This document shows, piece by piece, positions 6,905-13,271 of a stretch of DNA of 17,674 bases. The notes beneath the pieces are model-generated. The model saw only the letters and a program-made list of their open reading frames with translations, searched no databases and was not told the origin of the DNA. The stretch comes from Alkalimonas cellulosilytica (GTDB taxonomy: Bacteria > Pseudomonadota > Gammaproteobacteria > Enterobacterales > Alteromonadaceae). Location: assembly GCF_036325985.1 (NCBI RefSeq), contig NZ_JAUHLI010000030.1, positions 1-17,674 on the forward strand. The letters are read 5' to 3'. How positions within the stretch are numbered: position 1 is the stretch's first letter; each line of letters begins with the position of its first letter. The position numbers and the translations under genes were made by a program.

Positions 6905-6930
6905 AGTCGAGAACAGCCATTAACTCGACT
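6905..6930. promoter_or_regulatory. Inverted repeat upstream of uvrY
   Basis: AGTCGAG (6905-6911) and CTCGACT (6924-6930) form a perfect 7-bp dyad with 12 bases between. On the minus strand it covers a possible weak uvrY promoter (TTAATG, 17 bp, TATACA). It could be an operator or an untranslated-region hairpin. Confidence 0.4.
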
Positions 6931-6932
6931 TG

Positions 6933-6953
6933 TTACTGCACTTAGCGCAGTAA
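6933..6953. promoter_or_regulatory. Second inverted repeat upstream of uvrY
   Basis: TTACTGC (6933-6939) and GCAGTAA (6947-6953) form a perfect 7-bp dyad with a 7-base loop, two bases from the previous dyad. The same arms with a different 7-base loop occur at 146-168. No U tract follows on the minus strand, so it is not an obvious terminator of the tRNA-Ser genes. Confidence 0.4.
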
Positions 6954-7061
6954 ATTTTAATCGATAATACAAAGCGGGCTTAGTCTGCCAGATTGATTGA
7001 CAAGATGGAAATAAAACTTTGGACGAGTGAACAACAGGGTGGCATAAAAAGCCCAGGAAAA

Positions 7062-7152
7062 TGGCGGAGGGAGAGAGATTCGAACTCTCGGTGGGCTATT
7101 AACCCACGCCGGTTTTCAAGACCGGTGCATTCAACCGCTCTGCCATCCCTCC
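7062..7152 (-). tRNA. serT: tRNA-Ser (UGA), copy 2
   Basis: A 91-nt class II tRNA with acceptor GGAGGGA/TCCCTCC, anticodon TGA in the loop CTTGAAA, a long variable arm (GTGGGTTAATAGCCCAC), G discriminator and encoded CCA. It is identical to the copy at 7224-7314, from which it is separated by 71 bp. Reads UCA and related serine codons. In E. coli a tRNA-Ser(UGA) gene also lies beside yccA. Confidence 0.95.
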
Positions 7153-7223
7153 GGCACAACCCAATACGGTACTGGGGGCTAAACTACACTTCATTTTTAG
7201 CGGGCTTAGCCAACCGGTAAAAA

Positions 7224-7314
7224 TGGCGGAGGGAGAGAGATTCGAACTCTCGGTGGGCTATTAACCCACGCCGGTTTTCAAGACCGGTGCATTCAACCGC
7301 TCTGCCATCCCTCC
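7224..7314 (-). tRNA. serT: tRNA-Ser (UGA), copy 1
   Basis: A 91-nt tRNA identical base for base to the copy at 7062-7152, including the encoded CCA. It is the promoter-proximal copy and the two are probably cotranscribed. Confidence 0.95.
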
Positions 7315-7324
7315 AGCGAGGCGT

Positions 7325-7330
7325 ATACTA
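7325..7330 (-). promoter_or_regulatory. Possible -10 of the tRNA-Ser promoter
   Basis: On the minus strand TAGTAT is followed by a GC-rich ACGCC discriminator. A weak -35 (TTTTCT) lies 17 bp upstream. This would leave only a few leader bases before tRNA-Ser. Confidence 0.4.
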
Positions 7331-7457
7331 ATCAGTTTGCTGCTGAAAGAAAAGTCCTTTTTATCATTCTTCGGTTCAGCCAGCCAATTTTTCATCAATT
7401 TGGTTTTTCTATCTCAGTTTTGCTTCGGAATCACTAGAGCTCCGGGAACTTAGCAGG

Positions 7458-7463
7458 TATGAT
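7458..7463 (+). promoter_or_regulatory. Possible -10 of yccA
   Basis: TATGAT lies about 67 bp upstream of the yccA start. No good -35 is visible at the usual distance, so the call is tentative. Confidence 0.3.
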
Positions 7464-7529
7464 AGTTATCAAAGCATTAACTACGTTCTGGTTCTGTTGA
7501 TTACGCAACCAATGTACAAGGAGACCTGT

Positions 7530-8195
7530 ATGTCTTACAGAGAAACCCAAACCATCAGCTCGGTGAGCCGTGGTGTAGAAATTAACAAAGTACTTCGCAA
7601 TACCTATTTTTTGCTTGGCATGACGTTGGCAGTCAGTGCTATTGCTGCCGTTTTTGCTATGGCTTTAAATATTTCGCCTATGGCCTCTTTGGTCTGCATG
7701 ATTGCCGGTTTTGTGTTGCTGTTTGTTGTGAACAAGCAGGCCGATAAAGCCAGCGGCATTATCTGGGTTTTTGCCTTCACCGCCCTGTTTGGCGCTTCAC
7801 TCGGCCCAATGCTGAATTACTACGTGGGCCTGGCCAATGGCCCAAGCCTGATTATGCAGGCCTTAGCCGGTACCGCGGTGATTTTCTTCTCCCTGTCAGC
7901 CTACGCCCTGACTACCCGCAAAGACTTTTCCTTTATGGGTGGCTTCCTGTTTGTTGGCCTGATTGTAGTGCTGCTGGCAATTCTGGCGAATTTGTTCCTG
8001 CAAATTCCGGCCATGTCTCTGGCCATCAGTTCAGCCGTGATTCTGATCATGTCTGGTCTGATTCTGTTTGATACCAGCCGTATCATTCATGGCGGTGAGA
8101 CCAACTACATTCGTGCCACCGTAGCGCTTTACCTGAACATCTTTAATATTTTTGTTCACCTGCTAAGCCTGCTGGGTGTACTGAACAACGATTAA
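7530..8195 (+). CDS. yccA: Bax inhibitor-1 family inner-membrane protein YccA
   Basis: In E. coli YccA is an inner-membrane substrate and modulator of the FtsH protease, and it protects against harmful FtsH degradation of jammed SecY. The 221-residue protein (E. coli 219) is almost entirely hydrophobic, with about seven membrane helices. It keeps family landmarks: VLRNTYFLLG near the N terminus, the LTTRKDFSFMGG loop in the middle, and IIHGGETNYIRATVALY near the C terminus. The ATG at 7530 has AAGGAG 6 nt upstream; an in-frame ATG at 7512 lacks such a site. It is transcribed away from the tRNA-Ser genes and is followed by a strong terminator. In E. coli yccA also neighbours tusE, so the context is conserved. 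Confidence 0.95.
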   Translation: MSYRETQTISSVSRGVEINKVLRNTYFLLGMTLAVSAIAAVFAMALNISPMASLVCMIAGFVLLFVVNKQADKASGIIWVFAFTALFGASLGPMLNYYVGLANGPSLIMQALAGTAVIFFSLSAYALTTRKDFSFMGGFLFVGLIVVLLAILANLFLQIPAMSLAISSAVILIMSGLILFDTSRIIHGGETNYIRATVALYLNIFNIFVHLLSLLGVLNND

Positions 8196-8216
8196 ATCAC
8201 AGCCGACACAGACGCT

Positions 8217-8244
8217 TTGTCGTTGGCTTGTTTTCCAGTAAAAT
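8217..8244 (+). promoter_or_regulatory. Putative tusDCBE promoter
   Basis: TTGTCG (8217-8222) and TAAAAT (8239-8244) are 16 bp apart. The -10 overlaps the left arm of the yccA terminator. Transcription would start near 8251, in the terminator loop, so the tus message would lack the left arm and could not form the hairpin. Confidence 0.45.
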
Positions 8245-8272
8245 GCCTCCTTTGTGTGAGGCATTTTTTTTT
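8241..8272 (+). terminator. Rho-independent terminator of yccA
   Basis: A 9-bp stem AAATGCCTC / GAGGCATTT with an 8-base loop is followed by a run of T up to 8272. It ends only 9 nt before the tusD start codon, and the tusD Shine-Dalgarno (GAGG) follows the T run immediately. Confidence 0.85.
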
Positions 8273-8281
8273 GAGGCCACG

Positions 8282-8644
8282 ATGACTACTTTTGCCCTGC
8301 TGCTGACCCATTCGCCTTTTGCCAGCCAGGCCTTTCAAAGCTGCCTGCGTTTTGCCAAAGCAGCGGTGCAAGCAAATCATCAGGTGGAGCACATCTTTTT
8401 GTACCAGGATGCAGTACTGGCAGCCAGTGCCGCCATCGACTTACCCTCTGATGAGCCCAATGCCGCCGCTTTGCTGGCAGATTTTTGCCAACAACAACGG
8501 ATCCCTTTGCTGTTTTGCAGCACGGCAGCGGAAAAACGTGGCGTTTCCCTACAGCCACCACAGCTTGGCGCTGGCTATGAATTGGCGGGCCTGGCAGAAC
8601 ACGCGATGCGACTAAGTCAGTGCGATAAACTGGTGCAATTCTGA
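8282..8644 (+). CDS. tusD: Sulfurtransferase TusD
   Basis: Subunit of the TusBCD complex, which accepts persulfide sulfur from TusA and passes it to TusE for 2-thiolation of uridine 34 in tRNAs for Lys, Glu and Gln. The 120-residue DsrE/TusD-like protein opens with TTFALLLTHSPF, in the place of the E. coli RFAIVVTGPAYG strand. Cys79 in LLFCSTAAEKRGV aligns with the active cysteine of E. coli TusD (Cys78), and the end CDKLVQF matches CDRVVQF. The ATG at 8282 has GAGG 5 nt upstream. The stop overlaps the tusC start (TGATG), which implies translational coupling. Confidence 0.93.
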   Translation: MTTFALLLTHSPFASQAFQSCLRFAKAAVQANHQVEHIFLYQDAVLAASAAIDLPSDEPNAAALLADFCQQQRIPLLFCSTAAEKRGVSLQPPQLGAGYELAGLAEHAMRLSQCDKLVQF

Positions 8645-9003
8645 TGAGCCAGGCAACTCTAATCTGGCTTCAAAGCAGCCCCTACAACAGCAGTGCAGCC
8701 CGTGAAGCACTGGACTACACGCTAGCACTGGCAGCGGTTGATAGCCCGGTGCAGCTGCTGTTGAGCGGTCCGGCGGTTTGCCTGCTGCAGGCACCTGCTG
8801 ATATAGGTGCACTGCAATTAAAAGACTGCAGTAAACTGCTGGGTTTATTCGAGCTGTATGAGTTGCCCGCGCCTTTGGTCTGCCAGCACAGCCTGGCTCT
8901 GTACCTGCCAGAACCCAGGCAACTAAGCTATCCATGCACGCTGCTGTCAAAAGTGCAAATGACTGAACAGCTGGCTTTTTTCCGGCAAATAATTACGTTT
9001 TAA
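8644..9003 (+). CDS. tusC: Sulfur relay protein TusC
   Basis: DsrF-like subunit of the TusBCD sulfur-transfer complex for mnm5s2U synthesis. The 119-residue protein (E. coli 119) keeps the opening strand-plus-AAREALDYTLALAA helix and the KLLGLFELYEL segment that matches KLLGLYDIEQ in E. coli. The start codon overlaps the tusD stop by one base and no strong ribosome binding site is seen, so it is probably translated by coupling. Confidence 0.92.
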   Translation: MSQATLIWLQSSPYNSSAAREALDYTLALAAVDSPVQLLLSGPAVCLLQAPADIGALQLKDCSKLLGLFELYELPAPLVCQHSLALYLPEPRQLSYPCTLLSKVQMTEQLAFFRQIITF

Positions 9004-9019
9004 CAGGATGCTTGCTCCG

Positions 9020-9301
9020 ATGACACTTGCCCCCATGAAACTAGTGCACTGGATCTACCCAGAGCTGCCAGCCCAATCCTTACTAGCACAATTAGCACCA
9101 CAGGATCTGTTGTTACTGCGGCAAGATGGCTGCTACAGCCTGGCACTTCCCTGGCCTGAGCTTCCCTGCCGTTTGCGGGTGCTGGCCACGGATCTAACCG
9201 CACGCGGCCTCAACGCGAAAGCGCCATGGCAAACCATTGACGATAGCGATTGGGTGGAATTAGCCGCGCAAGCTTCACAGGTGGTGTTATGGCCGCACTA
9301 A
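9020..9301 (+). CDS. tusB: Sulfur relay protein TusB
   Basis: Smallest (DsrH-like) subunit of the TusBCD complex. The protein has about 93 residues (E. coli 95). It has the DLLLLRQDGCYSLAL strand corresponding to DELLLLQDGV, then VLATDLTARGL corresponding to ALNEDLIARGL. Start choice is uncertain. The ATG at 9008 has AGG directly in front with no spacing, the ATG at 9020 lies 11 nt after AGGA, and the ATG at 9035 (MKLVHWIYPEL) fits the E. coli N terminus best but has no Shine-Dalgarno. The gene ends within the start region of tusE. Confidence 0.85.
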   Translation: MTLAPMKLVHWIYPELPAQSLLAQLAPQDLLLLRQDGCYSLALPWPELPCRLRVLATDLTARGLNAKAPWQTIDDSDWVELAAQASQVVLWPH

Positions 9302-9624
9302 TGCTGAATGGGCAATCTATCCCACTGGATAAACACGGTTATCTGGCAGACTTATCGCTGTGGAACAAGGAGCTGGCTAAGTACTTTGCCAGCCAAGAAG
9401 GCATTGAACTGACTGAAGCGCATTGGGAAGTAGTGAACTTTGTACGGGATTTTTATCAGCAACACCAAACCTCTCCCGCCATCCGGCTATTGGTCAAAGC
9501 GATGGCCCAGCACTATGGCCCGGAAAAAGGCAGCAGTAAATATCTGTTTTTGCTCTTTCCGGATGGCCCGGCCAAGCAAGCCACCCGCATTGCCGGCTTG
9601 CCCAAACCCGCCCGCTGCCTCTAG
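9289..9624 (+). CDS. tusE: Sulfurtransferase TusE (DsrC family)
   Basis: Last carrier of the sulfur relay; it takes sulfur from TusD and hands it to MnmA on the tRNA. The 111-residue DsrC-like protein has HWEVVNFVRDFY, TSPAIRLLVKAMA, FPDGPAKQATRIAGLPKP and the conserved penultimate cysteine (ARCL) that carries the persulfide. I start at the ATG at 9289, which has AGG 7 nt upstream. The ATG at 9301, which overlaps the tusB stop (TAATG), would give 107 residues against 109 in E. coli and is equally good by alignment. Here tusE is joined to tusDCB, whereas in E. coli it lies apart beside yccA. Confidence 0.93.
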   Translation: MAALMLNGQSIPLDKHGYLADLSLWNKELAKYFASQEGIELTEAHWEVVNFVRDFYQQHQTSPAIRLLVKAMAQHYGPEKGSSKYLFLLFPDGPAKQATRIAGLPKPARCL

Positions 9625-9670
9625 CCAGTCAACTCAACGTTTCTGGCACGCAAGCGCATGTCGCGACGCT

Positions 9671-9898
9671 TTAAAAGCTGTCGCGCACTATGCCAAGCAC
9701 CGCTTCAAGAAAAAACAAGGCCGCTATCAATACCACCCCAAGCAACAGCAAGCGGTACAACCAGCGCCGGATCCGGGCTGGTGTTTTTACATCCGGCGCG
9801 GTTGGCTGCAGGCGCTTTGAACTGCTTGCCTTGCCAGGCTCTTTGCCAGGCTTTTTCGCGGGATCTTTGCCAGGCTCGTTGCCAGATTTGGCGGGCAT
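9671..9898 (-). CDS. Small Lys/Pro/Gly-rich single-pass membrane protein
   Basis: I do not recognise this 75-residue ORF. It begins 12 nt after the serS stop on the same strand, so it may be cotranscribed. The N-terminal part holds four consecutive tetrapeptides of the form xPG/AK (NEPG, KDPA, KKPG, KEPG) encoded by 12-bp DNA repeats. A single membrane helix (about 46-68, WLYRLLLLGVVLIAALFFLE) follows a basic stretch (ARIRR), so the N terminus is probably cytoplasmic. AAGG about 12 nt before the ATG is a poor ribosome binding site. The overlapping plus-strand frames look like shadows. It could be a real lineage-specific gene or noncoding. Confidence 0.5.
   Translation of the reverse strand: MPAKSGNEPGKDPAKKPGKEPGKASSSKRLQPTAPDVKTPARIRRWLYRLLLLGVVLIAALFFLEAVLGIVRDSF
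9831..9890. repeat. Five 12-bp tandem repeats
   Basis: Units beginning TTGCCAGGCTCT, TTGCCAGGCTTT, TTCGCGGGATCT, TTGCCAGGCTCG and TTGCCAGATTTG lie end to end. The period is a multiple of three, so changes in copy number keep the frame of the minus-strand ORF that spans them. Confidence 0.75.
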
Positions 9899-9910
9899 CA
9901 GGTTGGGCCC

Positions 9911-11212
9911 TTACTGACCTTTAGCCTTCAGTACTGCCTGCCCTTGCATATAAGGCTGCAGCACCGTTGGTATCCGAATCGAACCATCGGCTTGCTGGTA
10001 GTTCTCCAAAATCGCCACCAAGGTCCGCCCTACGGCCAAACCCGAGCCATTTAAGGTATGCAGCAGCTCTGGCTTTTTGCCTTCCGCCAGCCGGAACCGG
10101 GCCTGCATACGGCGGGCCTGGAAGTCACCCATATTGCTGCAGGATGAGATCTCACGGTAGGTTTGTTGCGCCGGCAACCAGACTTCCAGATCGTAAGTTT
10201 TACAGGCTCCAAAGCCCATATCACCGGTGCAAAGCAACATCACCCGGTAAGGCAGTTCCAACAACTGCAACACCCGCTCGGCATGGCTGGTTAAGTCTTC
10301 CAGCGCCTGCATCGAGTGATCCGGGTGCACCAATTGCACCAGCTCGACTTTATCGAATTGATGTTGGCGAATCAGGCCACGGGTATCCCGGCCATACGAG
10401 CCGGCTTCGCTGCGAAAACACGGCGTATGGGCGGTCATTTTGACCGGCAGTTCAGCCAAGTCAAAAATGGTATCCCGCGCCAAATTGGTCAGCGGCACTT
10501 CCGCCGTTGGGATCAAAGCCATGCCCTGACCTTCTTCGGTAGCAGGCTTGGTATGGAACAAGTCACCACCAAATTTTGGCAACTGGCCGGTGCCGTAAAG
10601 GCTGTCATGGTTGACCAGGTAAGGCACGTACATTTCGGTGTAGCCATGCTCGTTGGTATGCAAATCCAGCATAAACTGCGCCAGTGCACGATGCAGCCGC
10701 GCCAGCTGGCCACGCATCACCACAAAGCGTGAACCGGATACTTTGACCGCACTTTCAAAATCCAGGCCCTTATCCAGCGCTTCGCCTAAATCGACATGAT
10801 CTTTGGGTTCGAACTCAAATGAAGTTGGCTCCAGGTGACGACGCACCTCGACATTCGCTGCTTCATCTGCCCCAACCGGCACGGAGTCGTCCGGCAGATT
10901 GGGAATACTCAGGCTGATCTGTTCCAGCTCGGCCAGCAACTGATCCAGCTCGGTTTTGGCGGTATCCAATTGCTCACCAAGTCCGGAGACTTCCTGCAGC
11001 AAAGGGGCAATATCTTCACCGCGTGCTTTGGCCTGACCAATCTCTTTGGAGCGGCTGTTGCGCTGATTTTGTAACTCCTGAGTCCGTACCTGCAGCTCGC
11101 GCCGACGCTCCTCGAGCTGGCTTAAACTAGCCACATCCAGTGTAAAACCACGGCTGGCGAGGCGTTCTGCGGTTTGGGCGATGTCGCCACGTAAAAACTT
11201 TGCATCCAACAT
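9911..11212 (-). CDS. serS: Serine--tRNA ligase
   Basis: Charges tRNA-Ser (and tRNA-Sec) with serine. The 433-residue class IIa synthetase (E. coli 430) has an N-terminal helical hairpin coiled coil (about 28-100) that grips the long variable arm of tRNA-Ser. The catalytic core follows, with TAEVPLTN (236-243), motif 2 (CFRSEAGSYGRDTRG, 265-279, and QHQFDKVE) and motif 3 (NGSGLAVGRTLVAILEN, 388-404). The ATG at 11212 gives the usual MLDAKFLRGD start; a possible GGAAG lies about 11 nt upstream. It follows rarA by 64 nt. Its substrate tRNA-Ser genes are about 2.6 kb away in this window. Confidence 0.97.
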   Translation of the reverse strand: MLDAKFLRGDIAQTAERLASRGFTLDVASLSQLEERRRELQVRTQELQNQRNSRSKEIGQAKARGEDIAPLLQEVSGLGEQLDTAKTELDQLLAELEQISLSIPNLPDDSVPVGADEAANVEVRRHLEPTSFEFEPKDHVDLGEALDKGLDFESAVKVSGSRFVVMRGQLARLHRALAQFMLDLHTNEHGYTEMYVPYLVNHDSLYGTGQLPKFGGDLFHTKPATEEGQGMALIPTAEVPLTNLARDTIFDLAELPVKMTAHTPCFRSEAGSYGRDTRGLIRQHQFDKVELVQLVHPDHSMQALEDLTSHAERVLQLLELPYRVMLLCTGDMGFGACKTYDLEVWLPAQQTYREISSCSNMGDFQARRMQARFRLAEGKKPELLHTLNGSGLAVGRTLVAILENYQQADGSIRIPTVLQPYMQGQAVLKAKGQ

Positions 11213-11233
11213 AAGGGTTCAAACTTCCCGGTA

Positions 11234-11249
11234 AAGGGCCTCTAAGGCC
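11234..11249 (-). terminator. Weak hairpin between rarA and serS
   Basis: On the minus strand GGCCT-TAG-AGGCC is followed by CTTT. The stem is 5 bp with a short U tract, so it might attenuate read-through from rarA rather than stop it. Confidence 0.3.
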
Positions 11250-11276
11250 AATCAGACAATAACTGGCAATAGTGTA

Positions 11277-12620
11277 TCATTGCCGATAGCGTTTGTTCGG
11301 ACTTTGTGCATCCAATTGCTGCAAGTAGCGCATTTTTTCAGCAAGTTGTTTTTCCAGACCGCGCTCGGTTGGCTGGTACACTTGAAGATCGCAAAGTGCT
11401 TCTGGCAGGTAGTTTTCACCAGCGGCATAAGCCCCCTCTTCATTGTGGGCATAGCGGTACTCTGCACCAAAACCGAGCTCTTTCATCAGCCTGGTCGGCG
11501 CATTGCGTAAATGAGGCGGCACTGCATGATCCGGCTGCTCGCGCACCAGCTGACGCATTTGCTTAAAGGCCGAATACAAAGCATTGCTTTTAGGTGCCAG
11601 CGCCAGATACACCGCAGCCTGAGCAATGGCGCGTTCGCCTTCAGCTGGGCCTACCCGCTGAAACGTATCCCAGGCATTCAATGCCAGAGTTAACGCCCTG
11701 GGATCAGCATTACCAATGTCCTCACTGGCTATCGCCAGCAAACGCCTGGCGACATACAGCGGATCGCCGCCGCCTTCCAGAATACGGCAGTACCAGTACA
11801 AAGCTGCATCGGGTGCTGAGCCACGCACCGATTTATGAAAGGCTGAAATCAAGTCGTAAAACTGATCGCCCTGATTATCAAAGCCTGGCAGCTTGCGCGG
11901 CACCAGCTGACGCACCAGCTCGGCACTCACCGGCTGCTGCAGCCCGGATGCGGCGCTGTACTCAGCAATCAGTTCCAGCAAGTTCAGCAATTGACGGGCA
12001 TCACCACCGGCCAACAGCAACAATAAAGCTTCGGCTTCATCGCTCAACGTCAGTTGCAGCCGACCCAAGCCCAACTCGTTATCGGTTAAAGCGCGCTCAA
12101 TCAGTGGCTTTAATTCTTCATCACTGAGCTTATTAAGCACACAAACCCGGGCACGCGATAAAATCGCGTTGTTCAGGGCAAAGGATGGGTTTTCAGTGGT
12201 AGCGCCGATAAATACAATGGTGCCATCTTCGATGTGTGGTAAAAACGCATCCTGCTGGCTTTTATTAAAGCGATGCACCTCATCAACAAACAACAAAGTG
12301 CGCTTTTGCCACTGCAGCTGGCGCTCTTTGGCTTGCTGGATGGCATCGCGAATTTCTTTGATGCCAGCGGTGACCGCCGATAATTTGCATAGCTCGGCAT
12401 CGGCATGGCGGGCAATGATTTCTGCCAGCGTGGTTTTGCCGGTGCCCGGTGGTCCCCACAGGATCAGCGAGAATACTTTACCTTGTTCAATGGCCTGGCG
12501 CAGCGGCAAACCCGGCGCCAACAAGTGCTGCTGGCCCACATAGTCGGCCAGCGTTTCAGGCCGAAGCCTTGCCGCGAGCGGCCTGATATCATCGCTAAAA
12601 TCGAAGTTCAGCGTCGACAC
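11277..12620 (-). CDS. rarA: Replication-associated recombination protein A (AAA+ ATPase)
   Basis: RarA (MgsA) is a clamp-loader-like AAA+ ATPase, the bacterial WRNIP1 homologue, which acts at stalled replication forks. The 447-residue protein matches E. coli RarA (447) throughout. It has Walker A GPPGTGKT (56-63), Walker B with DEVH (113-116), sensor 1 GATTENPSF, then KSVRGSAPDAALYW, ASEDIGNADPRA and RVGPAEGERAIAQA in the C-terminal tetramerisation region. The start is GTG at 12620, six nt after the lolA stop. Its Shine-Dalgarno (AAAGG) lies in the last codons of lolA. The lolA-rarA-serS order is shared with E. coli. Confidence 0.96.
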   Translation of the reverse strand: MSTLNFDFSDDIRPLAARLRPETLADYVGQQHLLAPGLPLRQAIEQGKVFSLILWGPPGTGKTTLAEIIARHADAELCKLSAVTAGIKEIRDAIQQAKERQLQWQKRTLLFVDEVHRFNKSQQDAFLPHIEDGTIVFIGATTENPSFALNNAILSRARVCVLNKLSDEELKPLIERALTDNELGLGRLQLTLSDEAEALLLLLAGGDARQLLNLLELIAEYSAASGLQQPVSAELVRQLVPRKLPGFDNQGDQFYDLISAFHKSVRGSAPDAALYWYCRILEGGGDPLYVARRLLAIASEDIGNADPRALTLALNAWDTFQRVGPAEGERAIAQAAVYLALAPKSNALYSAFKQMRQLVREQPDHAVPPHLRNAPTRLMKELGFGAEYRYAHNEEGAYAAGENYLPEALCDLQVYQPTERGLEKQLAEKMRYLQQLDAQSPNKRYRQ

Positions 12621-12626
12621 CGGGCA

Positions 12627-13271
12627 TTACCTTTGATCGTCAATATCCACATCAGCCGGCGGTTGGAACTGAAACAAGTCGGCAGCAAAGTCCGAACCCG
12701 CATCAGGCCGTGGCTGAAAATGGAACATGCTGCGCTGACCGTTTAAATCCAGCACCTGCATGCTGGTAAGGCCGGTAGCGGTAAAGTGCAGTTGCAAATA
12801 CTGCACTGGGCTGGCTGGATCATCCGCCTGGATACGGTAACCATCGTCCAGCTGTGTGATCTGGTACTGTTGCCATAAGCTGGCATCGTTCGACATTAAT
12901 AAAGTAAAAGGCGTGCGCTCGAGCTCAGCCTTGGCATCGTAAATGGTCACCTGCTCCAACAGCTCATGGTAATACCATAGGGTTTCCCCATCGCCAACGA
13001 ACAACACAGGCTCCGGCAGTTCCATTTGGTAGCGAAACTTACCCGGTTGTTGCAGCCACAGCTCACCCTCTCCTTGCTGCACCAACTGCTGCTGCATATC
13101 AAACACCTGCTGCTCAAAACGGGCATAAAAGCGTGGCATGGTTGCCAATTGCTGTTGTAAGGCTTGCGACGCGGCAGAGCCTGTCTGCTCAGCCGTTGCC
13201 TCAGTGATAGCCTCTGTGCCGGCTACAACCGGGATTAGCAGCAAGCCTGCTGCCAAAAACCATGATTTCAT
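12627..13271 (-). CDS. lolA: Outer-membrane lipoprotein carrier protein
   Basis: Periplasmic chaperone that takes lipoproteins from LolCDE and delivers them to LolB at the outer membrane. The 214-residue protein starts with a signal peptide (MKSWFLAAGLLLIPVVAG, cleavage probably near 19-24). Family landmarks follow: FYARFEQQVFD, GELWLQQPGKFRYQMELPEP, LWYYHELLEQVTIYD and TPFTLLMSND. The ATG at 13271 overlaps the ftsK stop (TGATG) and has AAGGGG about 5 nt upstream, so ftsK and lolA are coupled. The region after the signal peptide (TEATAEQTGSAASQ) is a longer linker than in E. coli. Confidence 0.95.
   Translation of the reverse strand: MKSWFLAAGLLLIPVVAGTEAITEATAEQTGSAASQALQQQLATMPRFYARFEQQVFDMQQQLVQQGEGELWLQQPGKFRYQMELPEPVLFVGDGETLWYYHELLEQVTIYDAKAELERTPFTLLMSNDASLWQQYQITQLDDGYRIQADDPASPVQYLQLHFTATGLTSMQVLDLNGQRSMFHFQPRPDAGSDFAADLFQFQPPADVDIDDQR

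Noticed and set aside
6993..7220. Plus-strand ORF reading RERDSNSRWAINPRRFSRP
   Set aside because: Antisense translation of tRNA-Ser(UGA), a known annotation artefact.
9440..9820. Plus-strand ORFs running out of tusE
   Set aside because: They are out of frame with tusE, lack a ribosome binding site and show no domain.
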